Origin: Zygnema cylindricum
Taxonomy: Eukaryota; Streptophyta; Zygnematophyceae; Zygnematales; Zygnemataceae
Assembly: GCA_037447655.1 (NCBI GenBank)
Contig: JBBHKE010003037.1
Coordinates: 124,001 to 188,000 of the forward strand
Direction of reading: 5' to 3'
DNA: 64,000 bases
The notes beneath the pieces are model-generated. The model did no database searches. It was given only the letters and a program-made list of their open reading frames with translations, and was not told the origin of the DNA. This document shows positions 35,966 through 46,383 of the stretch, piece after piece; within the stretch, counting starts at the first letter, position 1; each line of letters opens with the position of its first letter. The position numbers and the translations under genes are program-made.

Positions 35966-36960
35966 ATTGGTGATTTTGGACCTTTTCGATGGAATAGGCA
36001 CTTCCCTCCGTGCATGTTTGCGGAATGGATTATTAATCTGATTTTATTATTTGGTTGAGATTGATCCGTTAGCACGGAAAGCACAATTACATCATTGTAA
36101 TCTGTTGCATTCCCAATACCCGCATTTGTTATCGAAATCCGCATACGAGCATATGCATACCGCCCTCCCACAAGACATCTGGATTGTGGGCAACCATCAC
36201 TTACAGGATATTGGTCCTATTGATCTAGTTTTTGGCGGATGGGAGTGCAAGGGAATGTCTCGGGCCGGAAAAGGTCTTGGATTAGCCGATCCCCGCACCA
36301 AATTATTTTTTGAATTGATCCGCATCCTGCATTTTCTACAAACTTTAGATCATCGTATGGGGTATATCTTGGAAAATGTCGCAGCCTATAATGATCCAAG
36401 ACCTATAGTCTTGGTTGATTATCAACGGATTGAACAAATAATTGGTCCGCCTCTAATTATTGACCTGGCTCGCCATGGTTCACTAGCACACCGGGTTCGC
36501 TCCAAATGGACGAACCTCATCGATATTGGTAGACTCCGTGAGGCCAACTTGTTAGTTCGTCCTCCTCCTACAGACATTCAAGTTGCCCTTTTTCCTTTCT
36601 ATAAGGTGCAGCCTTGCATTCAAAAGGAATGTCCCCCTAATTTTAGTGTCAATGTCCTGGTTCAACCTCTCAAGGTGCTTCCTACCTTAGTTTCGTACCC
36701 ACATTCACATGCATTCTCTAATGACCGTCCTGCATGCTCCGAAACATTCATACCGGTGAGCTCGAAGAGCCTACCTCTACAAAACAAGAACTCCTCATGC
36801 ATTTCATTCCTAGCACTACAGCCGCTTACAGAACGTCAAAGATGCGCTTTATTTGGTTGTGTCATGGACCCTCATGCTTTGTCTTTTGTTTTAGGTGTCG
36901 GGTTTGCACTAGGTTGCCACTCTCAGGCATATCTGTCTCAACCAGCTGGGGGGGGGAATG
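35966..36960 (+). pseudogene. G2 C5 cytosine DNA methyltransferase domain
   Basis: About 330 codons between protease and RT, same strand. C5-MTase signatures in order: motif I LDLFDGIGTSLRACLRNG (SAM binding), motif II-like VEIDPLARKA, motif IV FGGWECKGMSRAGKGL with the catalytic Cys codon at 36246-36248, then LADPRTKLFFELIRILHFL, motif VI ENV (36378), motif VIII-like HRVRSKWTNL, and motif IX/X-like ERQRCALFGCVMDPHALSFV. Motif IV has Glu-Cys where most C5-MTases have Pro-Cys. One TGA (36039, CGA in G1) and two compensating deletions (1 and 8 bases, 36727-36830) damage it. The expected role is SAM-dependent methylation of DNA, perhaps element cDNA. Subfamily (DNMT3/DRM, DNMT1 or prokaryote-type) cannot be settled by eye. 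Confidence 0.88.
36948..36956 (+). other. Internal G9 tract after the methyltransferase (G2)
   Basis: AGCTG(9)AAT, the same core as the 3' polypurine tract at 40347-40355. Candidate internal plus-strand primer or slippage site; inference. Confidence 0.5.
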
Positions 36961-37199
36961 CATCACTAAGAAAATCTTTCCGTCCCACTCTCCAAGGGAC
37001 CACATTTCAATTTTTCCTCTTTCCTTCTCCAATTATATCAGTTCCGGAAATCTCTATCTACTATTTCCTCAATCCTAGCCATATGTCCTAGTCCATTCCC
37101 GCATACACGGCTGTCCAGTCTACAAGTCCTTTTCATATTCCACCCACTCCTCATTGGAGTGCTGATTTTCCAACATGCAGTTAGAATCATTCGGTTAAT

Positions 37200-38720
37200 T
37201 GCCTTAAACAGACACCTGTTGCTTACGAGTTAGGTCAAACGCTTATCGTAGATGAGCAATTGGCCTTTGCACAAGCCATGGAAGCTATGACAACCGAAAA
37301 ATTTGATGCTCCTAAATGGAAATTCGACACCAATGTAACAAAGGCCAAACAAGAGTTACTAAATGATGTAGTTTTACGAAATATCGATGCCTTTACCTTT
37401 TCCATGAACGATTTAGGTCGTCACACCGCTTATAAGATGACGATAGATCTCGAGATGATCGGCCTATATTTAAACCGAAACATCGTTTGTCAGAAATAGA
37501 ATGGGAAATGGTAGACAAACGATGTGCTGAACTAGAGGAAGTTGGCCTAATCTATCGATCAGACTCCACATTTGCAGCTCCCACTGTCATGCCCCGGAAA
37601 AAGGATTTTGATGGTAATTTTACTGAACGTCGAATGTGTGGTGACTATCGTGAACTAAATGCTAGAATAGTTCAAGATCATCATCCCATGCCTCTTGCAG
37701 AAGAAATATCTGATCACGTAGGCGGAGCAAAGTATTTTAGTATCCTTGGCCTCCGTCAGGGATTCAATCAAATTGAGATAGAGGAAAAAGACCGGCATAA
37801 AAGTGCCTTTTGGGGTAGCGACGACCGATAGGAATGGGCCGTAATGCCATTCGGACTGAAAAATGCTCTGGCATCTTTCAAAAAGTCATGGATTCCATTC
37901 TAGGAGGTTGTAAATTTGCTAGATGCTACATCGATGACCTCATCATTGCCTCGAATACTATCGAAGAGCACGCTGCTCACATCGAATGGGTATTGACTGA
38001 ATTGAAAAAGGTCGGTTTAAAATGTCATCCAGCGAAATGCACCTTTGGAGCCAAGGGAGTGCCTTACCTCGGCCATTTTATCTCGGCTGAGGGGATCACT
38101 CGTCTCGAAGCAAAGGCAGAGGCAATCAGTAAATTGCTTGCTCCTAGAGACCTCACAAGTCTGCGAGCGTTTCTCGAACTTGCTAATTATTATCGCAGGT
38201 TTGTATCTAATTTTAGCACCATCGCATCTCCGTTAAACGACCTTCTCAAGAAAGAAGTGGCGTTTATATGGGGTCCCGATCAGATTTATGCATTTCAAAA
38301 ATTAAAAACTGCCTTATCGAGTGCTCCAATTCTTCGTCCTCCCAATCACAAACTCCCTTTTTGTCTCCAAACAGATTTTGGGAAACCCGGAATCGATGCC
38401 ATCTTAACGCAAAGAGAGTTGAGTGGAGAGGAATACGTAGTTTCTTACGCGAGCAGAAGCAATAACCGGGCTGAATCAAATTATAGTAGCTACGAAGGAG
38501 AGTGTCTAGCCGCGGTTTGGGGAGTCGTTCACTTCCGCCATTATTTGTACGGAAAACCTTTCACACTCCTAACTGACCATCAGCCCTTACATTGGCTGAT
38601 GACGAACGATAAGCTTTCCGGGAAGCTAGTCCGATGGGCTTTAATCTTACAAAAATATAACGTTGAAATAATTCACTGACCCGGTCTGCTAAGTCTAAAC
38701 GCAGACGGAATTTCCCGAAA
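37200..38720 (+). pseudogene. G2 gypsy reverse transcriptase and RNase H
   Basis: RT begins with FAQAMEAMTTEKFDAPKWKF, then a 1-base shift near 37455, RRMCGDYRELNAR, and ILGLRQGFNQIEI where the first catalytic Asp is changed to Gly (37747). After a shift and stop near 37830 the second half is open: GCKFARCYIDDLIIA with YIDD intact, VPYLGHFISAEGI, ANYYRRFVSNFS. RNase H follows with QTDFGKPGIDAIL, SSYEGECLAAVWGVV and LLTDHQPLHWLM, ending at TGA 38677. Gypsy type from gene order and motif style. Confidence 0.92.
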
Positions 38721-38724
38721 TCCT

Positions 38725-40340
38725 TTGCCTCGAACGAGAGATAACGGAGTTCGACATGATTTTGATGACAACAATGTTCCCGTCATGTCAATGGGTTCTT
38801 ATCATATTTATTGCTTGGCCTCTATTACGAACCCCCGTCCCGCCACAAATCGTTGGCGTGATGGGCCTCTCATTATTTTCCTATCCTCCAAGACCTTCAC
38901 GTTCGGCACTACCTCTGACGAAGAAGACAGAGTGAAAAAGAGGGCCAAAGGTTACCTTTGGCTCAGGGGATCTTTAGTTCGGTTGTTGGCAGACGGAAGC
39001 CATAGGCACGTTCCACGGCCTACCGAGCGTCTTTCTCTCATTGGGCAGATTCACACCGAGCTTGGTCACTACGGTACCAAGCGAACGTTAAGTCTAGTTC
39101 AGGCACGGTATTGGTGGTCAGGAATGCAAGCTGATGTCGCTGCTATTCTACACAAGTGTGCCACCTGCGACCGTCTCCGAACTTCTTTCTCTAACCGGCA
39201 GACTACGCTCCAACCTCTACCTATTAGAGGTTTATTCTATCGATGGTCGGTCGATCTGGCCGGACCTTTTCCTATCTCGCGTAGGGGTAAACAATATATC
39301 ATGATTATGATTGAAAATTTCAGTAAGTGGGTAGAAGTCGTAGCCCTGCCTCACAAGACCGCTAAGTTAACCACCACAGCTTTTAAGGAACATGTCCTTA
39401 TGAGATACGGTGCCCCAGCCGAGGTCCTTACGGATCAAGGTACGGAATTTCGGGGAGAATTTCAAGAGATGCTTGATGAGGCTCTCATCGATCATCGTCG
39501 TACTAGCCAGGATCACCCCCAGGCCGATGGCCTAGCTGAACGAGCAGTCCAGACATTTAAGCGTGCCTTGCGTAAGCATTGCTTAGAAAAACACATTTCG
39601 GTTTGGGACGAGTCCCTCGGTTACATTACCATAGGATATCGCATGTCGGTTCAGGCTAGTCTGGCTAATTTCAGCCCGTATTATGTTTTATTTGGGCGAC
39701 AACCGTTGCTCGGTCGCAATATTCAGAAGGCTGCAAGCTTTCCACTTCTGGTGATGTCTGACACTATTTTTTTGGAACAACTCACTCGTCGTGCTTTGCT
39801 TTTTGCCCGTGAAATGCCCATGGCTTTTGATAACCTGCAGATTGCCCAGCATCGGGACACGCCCAGCATCGGGACACACTTCGGTTTGCCACCACTCAAA
39901 GCGGCCGTTACAGGCCTTTATAGAAGCCCTATCGGGTGGGAGACTATGTTTATCTTCGCACGCAATCTTTTGACACTTTTGACACTGATGTTTCTGCACA
40001 AATCCTACGGATCATCGAGGTGGATCGAAACAGAATGTTGGGATTACAAGGAGCAGACACATAGACTTTTCGAGAGCACTCCAAGAAATGTGCTCCATGT
40101 TACTTACCAGATTTGTCGCATGATATGGATCCTATGCGGATGCCGATTATGGAGGCGACGGCATGTACCTTCTGTCATCGACTGGACAGGGAAACTACCA
40201 TGTTACTTTGTGATCATTGCAATCAGGGGTTTCACATGGAGTGTTTGGTGCCACAATTGTTTGCAGTTCCGGATGGTCACTGATTGTGCCACGGATGTCG
40301 CAAGCTACTGGCCGTGTTGGCCAGCTCTTCTGCCACCTAA
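38725..40340 (+). pseudogene. G2 gypsy integrase with GPY/F-like region and C-terminal PHD finger
   Basis: Open from 38725. H2C2 zinc region (HTELGHYGTKRT ... CATCDRL, 39050-39175); catalytic core with SVDLAGPFP, LTDQGTEFRGEF and ADGLAERAVQTFKR, all three acidic residues present. A 17-bp tandem duplication (39845-39861 copied at 39862-39878) shifts the frame. In the shifted frame the true tail continues as KPYRVGDYVYLRTQSFDTF, a GPY/F-type integrase segment, then ILRIIEVDRNRMLGLQGAD, and a PHD finger at 40164-40300. Stops (TAG 39921, TAG ~40060, TGA 40281) show decay. The ancestral protein ends at TAA about 40338, immediately before the polypurine tract. Confidence 0.9.
40149..40310 (+). other. 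PHD zinc finger at the integrase C-terminus
   Basis: In frame with the GPY/F-like region. Ligands: CTFC, 11 residues, CDHC, 4 residues, H, 2 residues, C, 14 residues, CHGC, i.e. the C4-H-C3 order and spacing of a PHD finger. The residue two before the seventh Cys, nearly always Trp in PHD fingers, is here TGA (40281-40283), one base from TGG. PHD fingers commonly read the histone H3 tail; in integrases this position is usually taken by a chromodomain, so a targeting role is inferred. RING is less likely given the CDxC...GFHxxC...(W)xCxxC pattern. Confidence 0.85.
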
Positions 40341-40355
40341 AGAGCTGGGGGGGGG
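40341..40355 (+). other. Polypurine tract of gypsy G2
   Basis: AGAGCTGGGGGGGGG directly between the end of the integrase-PHD frame and the LTR start (GGAATAAACC). It is the expected plus-strand primer. Confidence 0.75.
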
Positions 40356-41930
40356 AATAAACCGACCTAACCATAACCAGCTAAGTCGTTGACCTTTCTT
40401 TTTCTTTCACCATGCCTGTTGTTATATTTATTCATTTTTCTCTTTCATGTCTTATTTCATTTACAACATATTTTCATCATTTCCATTTAAGTGGAGCACA
40501 ACTGATGATATTGCATGCATCTTCACGCTATTGACACATGCACGACAACTATCATGCCATATGTCGTCGGTCATTTCAATTGTTTATATTTAGGTGTTAG
40601 GACAGGCAGCCGCCACAGTAATTTATATTTGGGTGTATATGGGTTTTGGAAAGCCGTACATACTTACGTTGGCTGTAATTTTCGCCGACGGCGAGTTCAA
40701 CCGTACGACATACATCTCCCGTGATTTCTGTTGACGTTGGATTTTGTCATTTCACGTCGTCCATACAATATATATTCTGCGCGATTTGCGCCGACGGTGG
40801 ATTCGATTTTTCACGTAAACCGTAGGACTAACATTTGTCGGAATTTGCGCGACAACAAAGTGGACCGTACCTACGGTCCTACCGTACCTATTCTCATTTC
40901 TTCGAATATCCGCCGAAGACTCATTTTCGAATTTGCCCTCGTACAAATAATCGTACCGTACCAACTTTCATTCCCGTGAATTCCGGGCGACAACATATTT
41001 TAATCATTTCGCGTGGAGTAGCATCTCGGCCGTCGACGCTGATTATGTAATTTTCGTAACTTCGCATCTGGACCGTCGACGCAAATGACAGACGAATTCG
41101 CTGTAAGTTCTGACGAAGCTACGCTATTGGACTATTTTAAGTCGTGAACCATTTGGAGGTTCACGCATTCACATGTAGATAGGAAGGGTTTTAATCCGTA
41201 GGTTATAGATTTTGTAACGTAGGGCATAGGATTTCGGCCTCCTATTGGTCGAATCCAAACTTGACGCAAATATTTACATAGCACGCTGTACTCTGATTGG
41301 CTTGTTTTCGCTAGGCGTAGTTTTGGTTACTTAGTTCATTTCGCATCATTTTCTGCACACAATTTTCAAGTGCAGGAATTATTCATTTGATTTATTTTCA
41401 GTATTGAGGATTCTCTGCAGCCATCTTTTTATTTGTGAAATTGTCCGGACAGCTTAGAGGCGATTTTCTGCCTTTGCGTGAAGCGTCTAGTTTTCTATTA
41501 TATTATCATATCTTGTAAAGCCTTACAAATTAATCTATACGGCTTCGGCTAAGACCTACACGGTTTCCCTTCATTTTTCTCATCTTTTTGAGTGGATTTC
41601 GACCGCGATCTCACAACACAAACTTCTTTCCCGATTGTGGCTGAACTTTAATTAGTGTGGAAGTTGCATGTTGGAATTATTGTTGTGTTGTTTTTATTTC
41701 TTGAGATTGTGTATTTATTTCTATTTGGCTTTTGCGCATCTTTTGAGTTTGGTTATCTCAAACCTCATAAGTGTCGGGCATATTGTCATTTTCGGTTTTT
41801 ATTTATCTTTCTCGGTTGTTTATGCTTTGATTTATTATATTTAAGTATAAATTCAGATTATCCTTGATAAGATAACTCCTGCAAGGAATATAAATAGACC
41901 GTGGGGCCTAGTGGTCATCCATCGGCTTAG
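40354..41930 (+). repeat. 3' LTR of gypsy G2
   Basis: About 1,577 bp. It starts at (T)GAATAAACCG after the polypurine tract and runs to ggcttag (41924-41930), lacking the final TATTCA seen in G1. Diverged from the G1 LTR by scattered substitutions. Contains the AATATAAATAGACC TATA-like block near 41886. Immediately followed by the start of a second LTR. Confidence 0.85.
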
Positions 41931-42126
41931 TGAATAAACCGACCTAACCATAACCAGCTAAGTCGTTGACCTTTCTTTTTCTTCCACCTTGCCTGTTGTT
42001 GTATTTACCCATTTTTACTTTTATGATTTATTTCATTTCCGATATCTCGCTATCATTTGAGTTTAAGTTGAGCACAGCTGATGATATTGCATGCACCTTC
42101 ATATTATTGGACACATGCACGACAAC
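41931..42126 (+). repeat. First 196 bp of a second, tandem gypsy LTR
   Basis: TGAATAAACCGACC... repeats 40356-40550 with substitutions and ends at cgacaac, where copia pol sequence resumes. It forms a direct LTR-LTR junction with the preceding LTR. Confidence 0.85.
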
Positions 42127-43410
42127 AGCAGAACAAGAGGCCATGTACTCAGCCTCCATTGTAGATTAAGCAGCCACCTTTTGTTGCTTACTGTTCCAAC
42201 AGAAAGCTCCTTCCCCTACCTACAAAACATACCCAGAAGTGCATCTTCTCATAGGTGCATCCCTATAACTAGCATCACTCCAAGTAGTGATATCAGTGTG
42301 CTACCTTCCCAAATGGAACCATAACTCCCTTGTTCCCACCAGATATCTCATGACTCTCTTTGCTACCTCCCAAACTCTCTTCCTAGGATAATTAAGACTC
42401 CTACTGAGGACTCCAACCGCTGCCGCTATGTCCGGCCTGGTACAGTTCATAAAGTATATTAGACTTCCTACAACCTGCCTGTAAGGGAGAGACTTCATAA
42501 ACTCTCTCTTCTAAACTAATTTGATCATTAAAGATTATCAATCCTCTTCTACACTTCCATCACTTATTTTCTTCAAGTCCATGGGAGTGGTACAACTGTT
42601 TGCCTTTTCCATCTGGAATTTCTCAAGCATATTACCTATTGCTTCTTCCTGAGTAAGTCTGATGATCCTTTTCCCCCTTATCTCTCTCCATTTAGATTCC
42701 CAAAATATATCTTGCCTCCTCTAAATCCTTCATGTCAAATCTGCTTCTAAGATCTTTCTTTAACTTATTGATCTTTTGCAAACACTCACTTAACACTAAC
42801 AGATCATCCACATAAATTGCAATAAAAATCACACCATTCTCATCTTCAAACATATAGATAGAATGGTCAGAGCTGATCCGGATATATCCTAGACCAGTGA
42901 GAAACTCATCTAGTTTCATATTCCACTGTCGCGGAGACTGCTTCAGTCTATATAACGACTTTATAAGCTTGCAAACTTTGCTCTCTTCTCTTTCCTCTAC
43001 GAACTACTCTGGTTGTCGTATGATGATTTCTTCCTCTAACTCACCATTGAGGAAGGCGGTCTTAATATCCATCTGGTGTATTTCCATGTCTTCCAATGCC
43101 GCTAGACTGAGGAGAATCCTTACTGATGGGAACCGAACAACTAGAGCAAAAGTCTCCTCATAGTCAATCCCCTCTTTTTGGGTGAACCCATTTGCTACCA
43201 ACCGAGCCTTATATCTTTCAATGGTATTATTTGGGTTCAGTTTCAGTTTAAACACCTATTTACAACCATTGGTTTCTGTTTGGAGGACGCGTCTCTAGTT
43301 CCTATATATTTGCTTCCATGATGGAGCCATCTCATCATTATGGTGTCATCCATCGTCTTTCTTGATTCCTTTGCCTCTAAGTATGGTGACGCCAGGGGTG
43401 AGATAGTTTA
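42127..43410 (-). pseudogene. Copia pol fragment (RT-RNase H)
   Basis: Reading down from 43410: linker, FKLKLNPNNTIERYKARLVA, GIDYEETFALVVRFPSVRIL, HQMDIKTAFLNGELEEE, and IYVDDLLVLS with YVDD intact (42810). Then YFMNCTRPDIAAAVGVLSRS and the beginning of YMASCSA at 42127-42160. Multiple stops and shifts. The left edge is replaced by gypsy G2; about 45 codons are missing relative to the remnant at 32125-32328, if both belong to one element. The right edge is cut by the LTR of copia H. Confidence 0.85.
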
Positions 43411-44477
43411 GTAATTCTATGGGTTCGATTTCCTCACAGAAATCGTGAACCTAAAGAAGCTTATCTAGATAGTGTCGAATTCAAGTTGATACAAACCCAA
43501 ATGACTGACACCTTCACAGTCAAAACTCGTATATAGCTTCACCCTTGTGAAAGAAGACTTTATGTGTGCTCAGTTTCACCACGGAATGCAAAGCTTGAAC
43601 ATGTGTTTTGGACAGTATTCCCCACTTTGACTTTCCCTTAGAAATGCCGCCACCTTGGCAAGCAAAAACTTTAACCAAATACACCCATGTGTAGCGTGGA
43701 CTCCCTTGAGTCCGCAACAAAAAGAATCATTGAATTTGCTCCTTTGAGCAGTTAGTTATGGCTGGCCAAAGATGGCCTATAAATACAAAAGGTCACTTGG
43801 ACAGAGGCGCCTCAAACACGCTAAGTCCCTTAACTCCTACTCACAACTACCTACTACTCTACCCTAGGCTAATGAAAAAAAATGTATAGTACAAGAAGGT
43901 ACAGTGGCCGATTGTAATTCTTGTACGGCTATTGTACAACATGGCTTTCTAGTTCACACTTGTCAACTTGGGAGCCATCGTTCCTCCTCCCATCTTTTTC
44001 GACGTCATGTGATGTGGCGCCACGTGGCACAGCGCGCCGCTATGTTCGAAAGCCGCCAAATTTTCATTCGGGTTTGGCTGGGGCGACGTCGTCTGTCCGA
44101 TCATTTATTTTACACCGTTAGATTGTCGTCCGCGAGGGCCGTTTGACTATAAATGGCGTTTCGTCAATTTTGGTATGTTTTAGTGAAAGTGACGTTTGAG
44201 TGACACTTTAATTAATCACCGATCCCGAAACGTGTATCGTTTCGTTAATGCGTTAATGTATAAGGCGTATGTTTATCAAGGACTTTGTAGACTTATGTTC
44301 ATATCCTGTTTAGGCCAAAATATGTATCAATATGTCTGCCTGTTTCTTTCTGACTATGGCGGCAGCCATGGTGACTCTCTCTCTTTCTTCACTCTACAGT
44401 CTAAATTAAGAAGTGAATATTAATTACTTCTTTTCAACATAGACAAATACATACTAAAAAATACCCACATTTTAACA
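43411..44477 (-). repeat. 3' LTR of copia H
   Basis: About 1,067 bp, beginning TGTTAAAATGTGG on the - strand; matches 46384-47120 (attctatgggttc start, agaagcttatctagatagtg, the GTAC cluster at 43888-43936). It cuts a copia pol fragment at 43410. Confidence 0.85.
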
Positions 44478-46383
44478 CTACCTTTATTTTTTTGTCTACT
44501 TTTCTTTCAACTCACACTTAATAACAAAACACAATTTTTTTTTCTTTTTCCTTTTTCTTTTCCCCTCATAAAACTTTAAGTGAATACCCTCGTATTTGAA
44601 AATGTGTATTACATGAACTGAAATAATAATTGCATCACACATTCTATTTTGCATGCCATTTTTCATAAATCCGGGCTTTTGGAGCAAGGATTTTATCCAC
44701 CTCATTCCTTTTTCATCCGAGCAAAATCCAGATTCCCACTTGCATTTCAAACAGCTAGCCCCATCCCCAATGTGCAACATATACCTAGATACTAACCCTT
44801 TTACATGCACACCTTCGTAAATGGCATCACTCCCATTAGTGATGTCAAATCCATTACCCCCCAAATTTATCTTTAAATCACGAGTCCCCACTAAGTTTCT
44901 CATAAAATCTACATCTTCCCTACTCATATATTTGTACATGATAATTACCCCATTTTTTGAACTTCCCTCACTCTCTCCCATGGAATCCTTCCACTATCAT
45001 TTTCTATTTTGATTCCCAAAAAATATTTCCCCTCCCCTAAACCTTTCATTAAATATTCCTTTTCTCCCCTATCCTTTGGAGCCCCCTCTAGATTTACTTC
45101 TCCCCTGTCCATGGAATCCGTTGAAGTCTCCTCTTTCGACCAGTTTTCTGTCACCAAAATATCTATGAAAATATCCTCATTATTTTTACCTTTTTCAAGT
45201 ACCTCATTTCTCTTTACTTCCCTTATACCTCCAAAAGCACACAGTTGCTTTCGTGGAATTTCTGTGTGCTTAACTCTCTTCCCCATTCTAACGATGTGGA
45301 GATGCTCCGGAATATCTTCATCATGTTTCTCCTCATCCCTCTTTCCTCCTCATTCACATTCCAACTTCTAATTTCTTCCAAACAAGGACATTCCGCCATA
45401 TAGTTACCTGGTTCCCTACAAAAGAAGCAAACCCATCCTTTCAAAGATCCCCTTCTTTTTCCTCTTCCTCTATTTCCACCAAAATTCCAATAAGGCTTAT
45501 CTTTTCTTTCTTCCTCTCATCACGCTTTCGCATGTCACCATCATTCTTCTCATCACGCTTCCGTCGGTCACCACCTCCTGTCAGTGCATTCACCCTGTCA
45601 CTTCCCGTGCAAAGCTCCAAAGTGCTTTTCCTCACAAGAATCATCCCTATGGTAATGCCCCAAGTCCATGAGGATAAATTCATTTCGTGCATATGGTTAA
45701 TGATGTTTCCTTACTCATTCAAAAGTTTCATCATTAGTGTGTCAATTTTTCTCTCCCAGATTCTACATATCTCGCACTACCAAGCTCAACATATAACGCA
45801 GCAATATCATTACAAAACTCTATCTCGCACTACCAAGCTCAACAAATAACGCAGCAATATCATTACAAAACTCTATCATGCTACCGCCTTTATAAACATA
45901 GGCCTTTATTTCGCGTTTTACTAATTGCTGCCTCTATATAGTCTCACTCTTATACATCTCAATTTGTGTATCCCAAATATATGAAGACTTGGTTAGGTTT
46001 GTAAGAGTGATAGCTGGATTTAGACATGTTTCTAAGTATGAGATGTTTTGCTAAAGTGTTTTTATACTCCCAAATTTTACTGTTATTTTCTTCAGTTTTT
46101 GATTTAGCTATAACCCCTATAAGTGGAGCATGGCAGGAAACTGGCCCCTCTGGTGTTTCTTTTTTTTCCCTTTTTTTCTTCCATTACAACTAAACTTTTT
46201 TGCTTCAAAGCCCTAGTTAATCTCCATAGTGAATTCCACAGAAGCCCGACAGCAGACACCTGACTTGTCCCAAAATAGTTCCCCATAAGTGCTTTTAGAA
46301 AAGCAGTCCCTCCATGGTAAACTCCCAATAAGTATAGTCTGTTCCATCAAACATTGGCACCCTAGATGGTGGGCTTATAACCT
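44478..46383 (-). pseudogene. Internal region of copia H, heavily deleted gag-pol
   Basis: Gag start region at 46383-46320 (SPPSRVP motif next to the primer site). A zinc knuckle at 45430-45385 reads CFFCREPGNYMAEC, with Asn for the usual His. EIPRKQLCAFGGI (45250) corresponds to the EIPRR.KCA block before the protease in copia C. RNase H remnants at 44980-44500 are NLVGTRDLKINLGGN and SRYMLHIGDGASC. Protease, integrase and nearly all RT are missing, so the element is only about 1.9 kb internally. Confidence 0.8.
46368..46383 (-). other. Primer-binding site of copia H
   Basis: AGGTTATAAGCCCACC on the - strand, complementary to the initiator tRNA-Met anticodon arm apart from two G-to-A changes. 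Next to the LTR end. Confidence 0.75.

Noticed and set aside
40515-41050. Short open frames in the G2 3' LTR
   Set aside because: The LTR identity is clear by alignment to 22218-23577; frames are not conserved between the two LTRs.
44496-44981. 161-residue minus-strand frame as a new host gene
   Set aside because: Segments align with copia RNase H (LVGTRD...LGGN, YMLHIGDGASC) followed by a lysine-rich shift into the polypurine region; it is decayed pol.
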